Shown piece by piece: positions 16,367-22,380 of a stretch of DNA of 22,380 nucleotides. Location: the NCBI GenBank assembly GCA_003513555.1, contig DOPG01000422.1, positions 1-22,380 of the forward strand, in the 5' to 3' direction. The DNA is from Rhodopirellula sp. Lineage in GTDB: Bacteria; Planctomycetota; Planctomycetia; Pirellulales; Pirellulaceae. Each line of letters opens with the position of its first letter. The first letter of the stretch is position 1. A program made the position numbers and the translations under genes. The notes under the pieces were generated by a model. That model did not search any database and was not told the DNA's origin. It saw only the letters and a program-made list of their open reading frames with translations.

Positions 16367-16396
16367 TTGACGCCTTTTGCTTGTTTCACCTATCCT
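16367..16396 (+). promoter_or_regulatory. Candidate promoter upstream of acpP
   Basis: TTGACG (16367-16372) and TATCCT (16391-16396) separated by 18 nt, about 130 bp upstream of the acpP start. This is a fair but not strong sigma70-like match. A separate promoter for acpP would fit the usual need for high ACP levels. Confidence 0.3.
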
Positions 16397-16526
16397 TTTC
16401 CGCGAATGCGATTGAGTGTAACCGGCTCTATTCCTCGAGGACGAGGTGCGGAGTCACTTGCACCGGTTGCCCCGAATTCTACAAAACAAACATTTTCAGC
16501 TTGCTGACATCCCCTAGAGACTGCTC

Positions 16527-16775
16527 ATGGCTACCGTTGAAGAACGCGTGATCGATATCGTGTCCGAACAACTCGGTGTTGATAAAGAAAAGATCACCCG
16601 CGAGACATCCTTTGTCACTGACTTGGGTGCGGACTCGCTCGATACTGTCGAATTGGTAATGGAGCTCGAAGAAGAGTTTGATATCAACATTCCCGACGAC
16701 GAAGCCGAGAATATCCAGAAAGTAGGCCAAGCGATCGATTTCATCGAAAAGGCCAAAGGCGATGAAGACGCCTGA
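16527..16775 (+). CDS. acpP: Acyl carrier protein
   Basis: An acidic four-helix protein of 82 residues that carries the growing acyl chain on a phosphopantetheine arm. The attachment site is Ser37 in GADSLDTVELVMELEEEF. A spacer of 210 bp from fabG and 173 bp to fabF sets it apart from its neighbours. Hairpins downstream suggest that the transcript is processed or partly terminated after acpP, which would let ACP be made in excess of the enzymes. Confidence 0.97.
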   Translation: MATVEERVIDIVSEQLGVDKEKITRETSFVTDLGADSLDTVELVMELEEEFDINIPDDEAENIQKVGQAIDFIEKAKGDEDA

Positions 16776-16818
16776 TTGTGTTTGCCGCGTGGTAAATCAC
16801 AACGGGTCTAATTGAATC

Positions 16819-16882
16819 TGCCGCCCCTAATCCGAGTGCCTCCAGCGGCTTTGTGTTTCGCGGGCGGCATTTGTTTTATTTG
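16819..16882 (+). terminator. Stem-loop with U-rich tail after acpP (partial terminator or processing site)
   Basis: TGCCGCCC (16819-16826) pairs perfectly with GGGCGGCA (16862-16869), followed by TTTGTTTTATTTG. The 35-nt loop is long for a classical terminator, so read-through or RNA processing is as likely as full termination. fabF follows on the same strand 67 bp later. Confidence 0.45.
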
Positions 16883-16905
16883 CTGCCCGGTGCAATTTTG
16901 GGCAG
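16883..16905 (+). promoter_or_regulatory. Second hairpin in the acpP-fabF spacer
   Basis: CTGCCC (16883-16888) pairs with GGGCAG (16900-16905) around an 11-nt loop, ending 43 bases before the fabF ATG. It may protect the 5' end of the fabF message or modulate its translation. Confidence 0.4.
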
Positions 16906-16948
16906 GTCCCCTTATTCCTAGCATGGAACATTCGTCCAAGGCATCCGA

Positions 16949-18199
16949 ATGCAACAAGAATCGCAGCGCCGCATTGTGGTCACGGGCGTAGGCGTCGTCT
17001 CTCCGTTGGCAGTCGAAGTCGACACGTTTTGGAGTCGTCTGACGGCGGGCGAGAGTGGCGTTCATCACCTCAAAACAGTCGATACCAGTGCTTATAAAGT
17101 TCATATCGGTGGCGATATTCTGGACTTTGATCCCACCCAGTGGATCGAAAAACGTGAGGTAAAACGCCTCGATCGTTTCACGCAGTTCGCTGTGCATGCA
17201 GGTGGGCAAGCGATTCAGGATTCTGGTCTGGATTTTGACAAGGTTGATCGGTCCAAGTGTGGCGTGATTCTCGGATCTGGCATCGGGGGGTTGGGCGAGA
17301 TTGAAGTTCAGATCGAAAAAATGCTGAGCAAGGGGCCGGATCGCGTAAGCCCGTTCACTGTGCCCAAAATGATGCTTAATGCCGCGGGAGGTAACCTCTC
17401 AATCACGTATGGTCTGAAAGGACCTAACTACGCCGTGGCTACCGCGTGCGCGAGTGCGACCAACGCTATGGGCGACGCGCTGAGGAGTGTCCGGTTGGGG
17501 GAAACGGACGTTGTTATTACGGGAGGTACCGAAGCAGCAATCACCCACATGGGCTTGGCTGCATTCCAGAACATGAAGGCGCTGTCGACACGTAACCACG
17601 ATCCTGCGGCGGCGAGTCGGCCATTTGATGCTGATCGGGACGGATTTGTGCTCGGTGAGGGTGCCGGATTATTGGTGTTTGAAGAGTTGGAGCATGCCAA
17701 GGCACGCGGCGCTCGCATCTATGCTGAAGTTCTTGGGTATGGAACGACAAGCGATGCCGGCCACATCACTGCACCTGATCCAGAGGGTAAGGGAGCTGCC
17801 GCTGCGATGCGGGCGGCGATCTCCGATGCCGGCGTGGCGCCAGAGAGTGTCGACTACATCAATGCGCATGGCACAAGTACTCCCTTGGGTGATAAGGCTG
17901 AGACACAGGCGATCAAAGCTGTCTTTGGAGATCATGCCCACAAAATGAAACTTAGTAGCACCAAAGGGGCGTTAGGGCATTCACTGGGAGCGAGCGGTGG
18001 GATCGAAGCGGTGATCTCTTGCAAGACGATTCAGGCATCCCTAATCGCACCCACCATCAATTACTCCACCCCCGATCCAGAGTGCGATCTTGATTACACA
18101 CCTAATCAGGCTGCTGAGTGCGAAGTGAACGTTGCCATGAGCAATAGTTTTGGCTTTGGTGGTCATAACGCCTGCATCGTGTTTCGCAAGTATTCCTGA
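16949..18199 (+). CDS. fabF: 3-oxoacyl-[acyl-carrier-protein] synthase II
   Basis: The elongating condensing enzyme of fatty acid synthesis, 416 residues, normal for the family. The thiolase-fold active site is complete: Cys167 in ATACASATNA, His307 in NAHGTSTPLGD, Lys339 in STKG and His344 in GHSLGASGG. The Gly-rich NSFGFGGHN near the C-terminus is typical. Long-chain KAS II or KAS I activity cannot be separated by eye, but length and context fit FabF. The ATG at 16949 starts a few residues before the conserved RRIVVTGVG strand. It is separated from acpP by a 173-bp spacer with two hairpins. It is the last fatty acid gene of the cluster. Confidence 0.96.
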   Translation: MQQESQRRIVVTGVGVVSPLAVEVDTFWSRLTAGESGVHHLKTVDTSAYKVHIGGDILDFDPTQWIEKREVKRLDRFTQFAVHAGGQAIQDSGLDFDKVDRSKCGVILGSGIGGLGEIEVQIEKMLSKGPDRVSPFTVPKMMLNAAGGNLSITYGLKGPNYAVATACASATNAMGDALRSVRLGETDVVITGGTEAAITHMGLAAFQNMKALSTRNHDPAAASRPFDADRDGFVLGEGAGLLVFEELEHAKARGARIYAEVLGYGTTSDAGHITAPDPEGKGAAAAMRAAISDAGVAPESVDYINAHGTSTPLGDKAETQAIKAVFGDHAHKMKLSSTKGALGHSLGASGGIEAVISCKTIQASLIAPTINYSTPDPECDLDYTPNQAAECEVNVAMSNSFGFGGHNACIVFRKYS

Positions 18200-18333
18200 C
18201 ACAAGCATTGATCCTGAGCGACCCTTGGCTGGTCGTGGGGTTGCTGATTTGTGACGTTTCGCAAAACGGCACGCGGCGGTTGTGAACTTGTCGCCCGAAC
18301 TCCTGATTCGGTTCGTTGGTTTTGCGATTCCGC

Positions 18334-18351
18334 ACCTGAACTGATTCAGGT
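18334..18351 (+). promoter_or_regulatory. Hairpin in the leader of the 288-residue unknown gene
   Basis: ACCTGAA-CTGA-TTCAGGT is a perfect 7-bp inverted repeat with a tetraloop, ending 26 nt before the ATG at 18378. It could be a leader hairpin or an operator. No U-run follows, so it is not a terminator for fabF. Confidence 0.4.
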
Positions 18352-18377
18352 CCTCATTCCACACTCGGCGTATTAGC

Positions 18378-19244
18378 ATGCCTCAGCCACTTCTCGATCG
18401 TTCCGAGTACGTCGAGCAGGCTTATCTCTATCAGGTTCTGCGCGAGCGTGTTGACATTGAAATGCCCATGCAGGAATTATTAGAGCAGATTCGATATGAA
18501 TTGCTCACAACAACCAATCTTCCTCTCGCGATCGACTATCTGCTTACGGAACTCAAGCATTCTGGACAGATGGCACCAGCCATGAAGAAGTTGGCTCATT
18601 ACTTTACCCCGTTTCAGGCCTACTTGGTCGAGGAGGCGGAAAAAGAATCGGGGCGGTTCACGATGGGAACTGCTTTGCAGGTACTTGAGGGCGAAGCCAA
18701 GTACCGTACGACGGCTCACAATGAAGCCGGTTTATTCTTCTATCACTTCGAAGTCCTGTGTCGAAATCGTCTCAATTACGATCGAGGGCTGACTGCCATC
18801 AGTAATGATCCTACATTTGATCGAAAGTGGGCGCAGTGGATTCTGATGCTGAGGGCTCAAGTCGGTTTGGTTGATATCGCTGATCTGTTGTTCTTGGCGA
18901 GTGATGAGTACCGCGTGAAAATGGAGGAAGCGGGGCAGTCGACTGATGGCAAGGGACCGTTTCTTTTCGGTCGAAAAGAAGGACGTATTGCGCTCGGGAA
19001 TCGTCGAAGAGAACCACTTTTCCTCTTTGCCGCGATGCAGCGGCACTTGGACTACCCAACGGTGCCACGTCCGAAGCCCGCTGATGAGAACAAGGATGTC
19101 ATCCCCCAATTGATGCGAAGAATGGAGCGTCTGGAGTCGCGCATAAAGTTGATGGAAGAGGAGCGTCGAGCGGGAATTGATATCACCAAGTTCTATGCTG
19201 AACGGGATGGAAGTGATTCCTCGGGGGCGGCCGATGTCCAGTGA
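18378..19244 (+). CDS. Conserved-looking protein of unknown function with C-terminal coiled coil
   Basis: I do not recognise this 288-residue protein. It has no signal peptide or membrane helix, so it is probably cytoplasmic. Residues 1-180 look alpha-helical, with alternating charged and aromatic/leucine positions (YVEQAYLYQVLRERVD, HYFTPFQAYLVEEAEKE). A basic stretch follows (200-212), then a proline-rich turn (226-235), a predicted coiled coil (about 242-264, LMRRMERLESRIKLMEEE) and an acidic, disordered tail. There are no nucleotide-binding or catalytic motifs that I can name. The start is the first ATG; no strong ribosome binding site is visible. It follows fabF by 178 bp and ends just before a strong terminator. 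Codon use resembles its neighbours. A structural, adaptor or scaffold role is possible but unproven. Confidence 0.75.
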   Translation: MPQPLLDRSEYVEQAYLYQVLRERVDIEMPMQELLEQIRYELLTTTNLPLAIDYLLTELKHSGQMAPAMKKLAHYFTPFQAYLVEEAEKESGRFTMGTALQVLEGEAKYRTTAHNEAGLFFYHFEVLCRNRLNYDRGLTAISNDPTFDRKWAQWILMLRAQVGLVDIADLLFLASDEYRVKMEEAGQSTDGKGPFLFGRKEGRIALGNRRREPLFLFAAMQRHLDYPTVPRPKPADENKDVIPQLMRRMERLESRIKLMEEERRAGIDITKFYAERDGSDSSGAADVQ

Positions 19245-19247
19245 CTG

Positions 19248-19297
19248 CGCACGGAAAGTTTTCGCGCTAAAGCTGTGCTGCTTCCGTGTGTTTTTTT
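19248..19297 (+). terminator. Intrinsic terminator of the fab/unknown-gene block
   Basis: CGCACGGAA (19248-19256) pairs with TTCCGTGTG (19282-19290), 9 bp with one G-U pair, followed directly by seven T. The 25-nt loop can fold further. It lies 4 nt after the stop of the 288-residue gene. Confidence 0.7.
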
Positions 19298-19319
19298 GCG
19301 AGCTTGCCGTATAGCCAAC

Positions 19320-19353
19320 AAAAAAAAGCCACCGAGGCTATCGCCCCGGTAGC
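19320..19353 (-). terminator. Intrinsic terminator of clpX
   Basis: On the minus strand GCTACCGGGG pairs with CCTCGGTGGC (10 bp with two G-U pairs) around a 6-nt loop, followed by eight T. It lies 30 nt after the clpX stop. With the plus-strand terminator at 19248-19297 it insulates the two convergent units. Confidence 0.85.
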
Positions 19354-19383
19354 ATGGAAAGATGAGAGACTCTGTTAAGTGTC

Positions 19384-20661
19384 TTAGGCACTCTTCGTGG
19401 TCGGCATTTTGAACAGATCACTGGAACCCGCGACAACATTCTCGTCGATGGTGAAAACAGTTCCGTCTTCCTGTTCAGGCAGGTCATACATGATGTCCAG
19501 CATCACGTCTTCCAGAATTCCCCGCAATCCGCGTGCGCCCACGCCTTTGGCAAGTGCTTGTTGAGCCACATAGTGCAGGGCACCATCAGTGAATTCAACA
19601 TCGCAGTTTTCCATTTTGAAGAGGGCCTGATACTGGCGAGTCAGAGCGTTCTTGGGCTCTTTCATGACTCTGACCAAACCTTCCTCGTTCAGAGGCTGCA
19701 GGTAGCTGACGACTGGCAACCGGCCGACAAGCTCTGGGATCAATCCGAATTGCAGAATGTCTTCGGTTTGAACCTGAGTCAGCAGTTCAGCTTCGGACTG
19801 TTCGTTGCGAACGCTTTCACCTGCAAAACCCAGTGTCTTATGACCAAGGCGTTTGCGGATGATATCTTCGATTCCGACAAATGTTCCGCCAACGATGAAC
19901 AGGATGTTACTCGTGTCCAGTTGGATGTACTGCTGCTCCGGGTGCTTGCGTCCGCCTTGAGGTGGAACGTTTGCTACGGTGCCTTCGAGCATCTTCAGCA
20001 GGCTCTGTTGCACCCCTTCACCAGAAACGTCGCGTGTGATCGAAACGTTAGCACTTGTTTTGCCAATCTTGTCAACTTCGTCGATGTAGAGAATGCCTCG
20101 CTGAGCCGCATCGACATCGAAGTCTGCAGCGTGAAGCAGCTTCAAGAGAAGGTTTTCGACATCTTCACCGACATAACCTGCTTCGGTTAGGGTGGTCGCA
20201 TCACCGATCGCGAATGGCACATTTAGCATTCGTGCGAGTGATCGCGCAAGGAGCGTTTTTCCGCTACCTGTAGGTCCCGCAAGCAAAATATTGCTCTTCT
20301 CGATCTCAACCTCAGAATCGCCTTCCCATTCGCTGGTAAGACGCTTGTAGTGGTTGTGAACTGATACTGCGAGTACACGTTTCGCCGCTGTTTGTCCGAT
20401 AACGTACTCGTCCAGATGTTCTACAATTGACCTTGGAGAAGGGATCTCGTTGAACAACGACTTGCTCGGCCCACGCCGACGCTCTTCCTGATCGAGAATC
20501 GATTGACAGAGCTCGATACACTCACTGCAAATGTAAACATCGCCGGGACCTTCGACGAGCGGTCCCACGTCTCGGTAGCTCTTCCGGCAAAAAGAACAGA
20601 AGGCGTTCTTCTTGGTCGAAGAGGTTCCGCGGCGAGATGTTGGGTTATCCTTAGAGGGCAT
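19384..20661 (-). CDS. clpX: ATP-dependent Clp protease ATP-binding subunit ClpX
   Basis: An AAA+ unfoldase of 425 residues that feeds tagged proteins into ClpP. The N-terminal zinc finger has Cys22/Cys25 and Cys45/Cys48. Walker A GPTGSGKT is at 129-136, pore loop GYVG at 162-165, Walker B LYIDEVDKIG around Asp194/Glu195, the RKH loop GGRKHPEQQ near 236-244, a ClpP-docking loop that reads LGF (277-279) where IGF is common, an arginine finger near Arg314 and sensor 2 GARGLRGI (375-382). Start and expression are supported by AGGAG six bases upstream, which overlaps the stop codon of a small upstream gene. No clpP is adjacent, although clpP-clpX pairs are common elsewhere; ClpP is presumably encoded outside the window. 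A strong terminator follows. Confidence 0.97.
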   Translation of the reverse strand: MPSKDNPTSRRGTSSTKKNAFCSFCRKSYRDVGPLVEGPGDVYICSECIELCQSILDQEERRRGPSKSLFNEIPSPRSIVEHLDEYVIGQTAAKRVLAVSVHNHYKRLTSEWEGDSEVEIEKSNILLAGPTGSGKTLLARSLARMLNVPFAIGDATTLTEAGYVGEDVENLLLKLLHAADFDVDAAQRGILYIDEVDKIGKTSANVSITRDVSGEGVQQSLLKMLEGTVANVPPQGGRKHPEQQYIQLDTSNILFIVGGTFVGIEDIIRKRLGHKTLGFAGESVRNEQSEAELLTQVQTEDILQFGLIPELVGRLPVVSYLQPLNEEGLVRVMKEPKNALTRQYQALFKMENCDVEFTDGALHYVAQQALAKGVGARGLRGILEDVMLDIMYDLPEQEDGTVFTIDENVVAGSSDLFKMPTTKSA

Positions 20662-20667
20662 ACACGA

Positions 20668-20672
20668 CTCCT
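20668..20672 (-). promoter_or_regulatory. clpX ribosome binding site overlapping upstream stop codon
   Basis: AGGAG on the minus strand, six bases before the clpX ATG. Its first two bases are the last two of the TAG stop codon of the small upstream reading frame, an arrangement expected for translational coupling. Confidence 0.6.
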
Positions 20673-20849
20673 AATGTGCGACCGGTTTCATCACGATGCT
20701 GTTTAGTTGAATGCCTTTTTCCTGAGCTCTTGCTCGGCACTCATCATGAACTGCAATCACAATGTCCGCTTCAACGGTTTCGGGCCACAGCTCGAATGCT
20801 CTCCCAGTCAGCTCCCAATAAGGGCAGCTAGCTGAGATGGATCATCCAT
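20671..20849 (-). pseudogene. Small gene upstream of clpX, apparently frameshifted
   Basis: From the ATG at 20849 the frame reads MDDPSQLAALIGS and then hits TGA at 20810-20808. One base back, the overlapping frame is open to a TAG at 20671 and continues with a protein-like sequence (ELTGRAFELWPETVEADI, then VIAVHDECRARAQEKGIQL and NSIVMKPVAH). Joining the two frames at the GGG before AGCTGA gives a natural 59-residue protein, so one G seems to be missing from a G-run. The second frame has no usual start codon of its own before a late GTG. The TAG overlaps the clpX ribosome binding site, which argues that this was or is a real gene in a clpX operon. Sequencing error, true inactivation and a programmed -1 shift are all possible. 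I do not recognise the family. Confidence 0.5.
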
Positions 20850-21097
20850 ATCCTCGAAAGCTCGAGCCTGATGTGGTTTGGGTTCAAAAACGATTTATAG
20901 TTTCCGAATGTATGCCCAGCATGGAATTGGGAGGGCAGACAGCCGGAGGGGTTGTCCTTCTAACATTCAACTTGAAACGAGTTACAGTTGCGAATTCGCC
21001 AAACGGCTCGGACGCGATCGGTGACGGTTCATGCAGTTGCGACAGGTCGTAACGATGATTCGTCGGGAAGGGATTACGTACAATTATTTGGCAAACG

Positions 21098-21391
21098 CTA
21101 GGTACTGGTTGAGTGATTCCCCATTGGGCACCCCTCTGTCGAACTCGCCTCAGCCGAAAGCTGATGGCTTCTCGATTGTATTGTTCGGAATTCCTCGTCG
21201 CTGATGTCACCTTTGGCATGCATTTCTTCCAAGTTTGCGATGCCCTTGGGAGGGTCTTCCCGGTCTTCAGCCGCGTAGTCCCGAAAGATTGACACGAGGT
21301 AAACACCAATCACAAGCAGGACGCATAAGATCAGTAGGGCAAACCCAGCCTGATAAACACTTGTCGTCAAAAAATCTGGTACGACCGTCAC
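21098..21391 (-). CDS. Small single-pass membrane protein with SHOCT-like C-terminal motif
   Basis: A 97-residue protein with one membrane helix at about 14-36 (AGFALLILCVLLVIGVYLV), a charged linker, and a short helical pair at about 51-75 (IANLEEMHAKGDISDEEF) that fits the SHOCT pattern: leucine-rich helix, then KG-x-IS-x-EEF. SHOCT motifs are short oligomerisation-like C-terminal segments of many small bacterial membrane proteins; their role is poorly defined. The GTG start at 21391 is supported by GAGG about 9 bases upstream. The tail after 76 is polar and low complexity. The small broken gene and clpX lie downstream on the same strand after a 248-bp gap, so co-transcription is possible but uncertain. 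Confidence 0.75.
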   Translation of the reverse strand: MTVVPDFLTTSVYQAGFALLILCVLLVIGVYLVSIFRDYAAEDREDPPKGIANLEEMHAKGDISDEEFRTIQSRSHQLSAEASSTEGCPMGNHSTST

Positions 21392-21432
21392 TTGAATACC
21401 TCAGTTTCGTGACCCACATAGTCAGCATTGTC

Positions 21433-21504
21433 GTTGGGGTGCGGTACGTCTCCCGTACCCAACTCAAGCGGGCGAATCCACGGGGCAATTGGGCCATACC
21501 GTGG
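21433..21504 (-). promoter_or_regulatory. Two hairpins in the presumed leader of the SHOCT gene
   Basis: CCACGG...CCGTGG (21478-21483 with 21499-21504) and GGTACG-TCTCC-CGTACC (21443-21448 with 21454-21459) lie 42-113 bases upstream of the GTG start at 21391. The second stem can be lengthened by GTTGG/CCAAC with a 6-nt bulge. They could be leader structure or binding sites. Confidence 0.4.
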
Positions 21505-21814
21505 GTTCCCTTCTCTTTTCTATCTTATTGTTACAGTTGTCAAAGTCTGGTGACGGGTCCGTGTCTTACGCTCGTTGCTCGTTCGGTGTTGTGGGGGAGG
21601 ATTCCCTGCTTTGTTAATCTCGGAACGGATTGTTTCTGCGTTGGGGCTGCTGTCTGGCAATGGTTCCATTATTCCCTGGCCTAAATTCCCCGGCCTGATG
21701 TGTCGCATCCCCAGCCGTCTTAACACCCGCTATCTCAAGTGCGAGATTGGAATTTGTCAGATGCCTTCTTCCCGACTCTCTTGTCTCCCGTCACTTTCGA
21801 GTGCTCCTCTTATT

Positions 21815-22013
21815 ATCTGTGAAACCTATCATCTGTGAAACTCGAGGTGGGTTGAGCCCTGCAGGGCCCTCACTGCTCCGCGGCCAGATCACTCACCGGT
21901 AAGTCGCAGTTTCACTGCACCCAAATGATAGGAGTGTCCAGTGGGTATGGTCCAGCATTTTCGCTGTTCCTTGTCATGTTTTTTCTGTTTCACGCACAAA
22001 TTGCGTGTTTCAC
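21815..22013. repeat. Cluster of five GTGAAAC/GTTTCAC heptamers
   Basis: GTGAAAC at 21819-21825 and 21835-21841 (within a direct repeat of ATCTGTGAAAC with a 16-bp period), and its reverse complement GTTTCAC at 21909-21915, 21987-21993 and 22007-22013. The last two flank a perfect hairpin CACGCA-CAAAT-TGCGTG (21991-22007). The regular recurrence in about 200 bp suggests protein-binding sites. Confidence 0.55.
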
Positions 22014-22022
22014 ATCGTGGCC

Positions 22023-22038
22023 TGTGATGGTTGTCACA
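22023..22038. promoter_or_regulatory. Perfect TGTGA-N6-TCACA palindrome (CRP/FNR-family-type site)
   Basis: TGTGATGGTTGTCACA matches the half-sites and spacing of the E. coli CRP consensus exactly. It lies 113 bp beyond the stop of the sugar isomerase-like gene and about 630 bp upstream of the SHOCT gene. Whether this organism has a CRP-family protein with that specificity is unknown. Confidence 0.4.
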
Positions 22039-22150
22039 AGAGGGCCAGCTGTCAGGAGAGCGGGGCTTGGTAGAAAGGGAGCACTTTCTGGGAAATAGCA
22101 CAGCCTCGCTCGGAGGATGGAAAGGATGAAGATGGAAGGATATCGGGGGG

Positions 22151-22380
22151 CTAGCGAAAGAGTTGCATTCCCTGCTCTGCTAGCCGTAACCCATGGTGAC
22201 TATGCCCTTCGATTCGAACGATCGCAGGTCCGGCGAAATTGATAGCAGTCAGTGCCTCCATCAGCCGTTCGTGGGCGACATCCCCTGTTCCGATGGGCTG
22301 ATCTTCTTGCTGTCCTGTCTGGCGATCACACAAATAAACACACTTCAATCGATCTCGATGACGTTCAAGACGAGCTGCAA
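22151..22380 (-). CDS. Sugar phosphate isomerase/epimerase-like TIM-barrel protein, 3' end only
   Basis: The frame is open from the window edge to a TAG at 22151-22153, giving the last 75 or so residues. The pattern, a strand VYLCDRQTG, then PIGTGDVAHERLMEAL, a strand GPAIVRIEGH and a final helix, fits the C-terminal part of AP-endonuclease-2-like (xylose isomerase-type) barrels, in which PIG-x-GD is typical. Planctomycetes carry many such proteins. The start codon and catalytic metal residues lie outside the window, so substrate and activity cannot be stated. A TTG at 22348 is internal, because coding-like sequence continues upstream of it. Confidence 0.6.
   Translation of the reverse strand, partial: AARLERHRDRLKCVYLCDRQTGQQEDQPIGTGDVAHERLMEALTAINFAGPAIVRIEGHSHHGLRLAEQGMQLFR

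Larger units (their letters stand above)
21392..22150. other. 759-bp spacer rich in symmetric motifs, no supported gene
   Basis: I see no convincing protein gene: the open frames on both strands lack ribosome binding sites and recognisable composition. The spacer contains a structured stretch just upstream of the SHOCT gene (21433-21504), a pyrimidine-rich run near 21506-21540, a perfect palindrome GCCCTGCAGGGC at 21856-21867, a cluster of GTGAAAC/GTTTCAC motifs, and a TGTGA-N6-TCACA palindrome. It probably includes the promoter of the SHOCT gene and could hide a small RNA. Confidence 0.5.

Noticed and set aside
21575..21838. Possible 87-residue plus-strand protein in the right-hand spacer
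   Set aside because: Rich in Cys, Ser and Pro without pattern, no ribosome binding site, and ends in the short direct repeats; probably noncoding.

Overview
The window (22,380 bp) looks like ordinary, gene-dense chromosome from a planctomycete, most likely of the Pirellulales (Rhodopirellula/Blastopirellula-like) type. The lineage call is inference. It rests on a secreted protein with two CxxCH modules of the planctomycete cytochrome C type, a bacterial ThrRS with a long insertion before its zinc-binding core, a Thermotoga-like DAHP synthase next to a methyltransferase, a basic Lys/Ala-rich tail protein, and wide spacers between genes. No rRNA, tRNA, CRISPR array, insertion sequence or phage gene was seen.

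Left part (1-7157): the end of a lysine-rich, histone H1-like protein is followed by yebC on the plus strand. Convergent to it is a minus-strand operon reading tetR (TTG start), a HlyD-type membrane fusion protein, and an RND efflux pump. A palindrome just downstream of a TTGACA box in front of tetR looks like the autoregulatory operator of this efflux operon.

Middle part (7391-19244, plus strand): thrS; a secreted di-haem protein with a C-terminal domain resembling a protease that has lost its catalytic motif; aroF and a methyltransferase 20 nt downstream; then rpmF-fabD-fabG-acpP-fabF, the core of type II fatty acid synthesis, without the plsX and fabH genes that commonly sit between rpmF and fabD. 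Two hairpins lie between acpP and fabF. A 288-residue protein of unknown function closes the block and ends in a good intrinsic terminator.

Right part (19320-22380, minus strand): clpX with its own terminator, back to back with the previous one. Directly upstream of clpX is a small gene that seems frameshifted; its stop codon overlaps the clpX ribosome binding site. Further upstream are a small one-helix membrane protein with a SHOCT-like tail, a 759-bp spacer rich in short symmetric motifs (five copies of GTGAAAC/GTTTCAC and a perfect TGTGA-N6-TCACA site), and the 3' end of a TIM-barrel sugar isomerase-like gene that runs off the window.

I do not see a complete new multigene system. The best leads are the broken small gene before clpX, the cytochrome/pseudo-protease protein, the motif-rich spacer at 21.8-22.04 kb, and the unknown 288-residue protein beside the fab genes.
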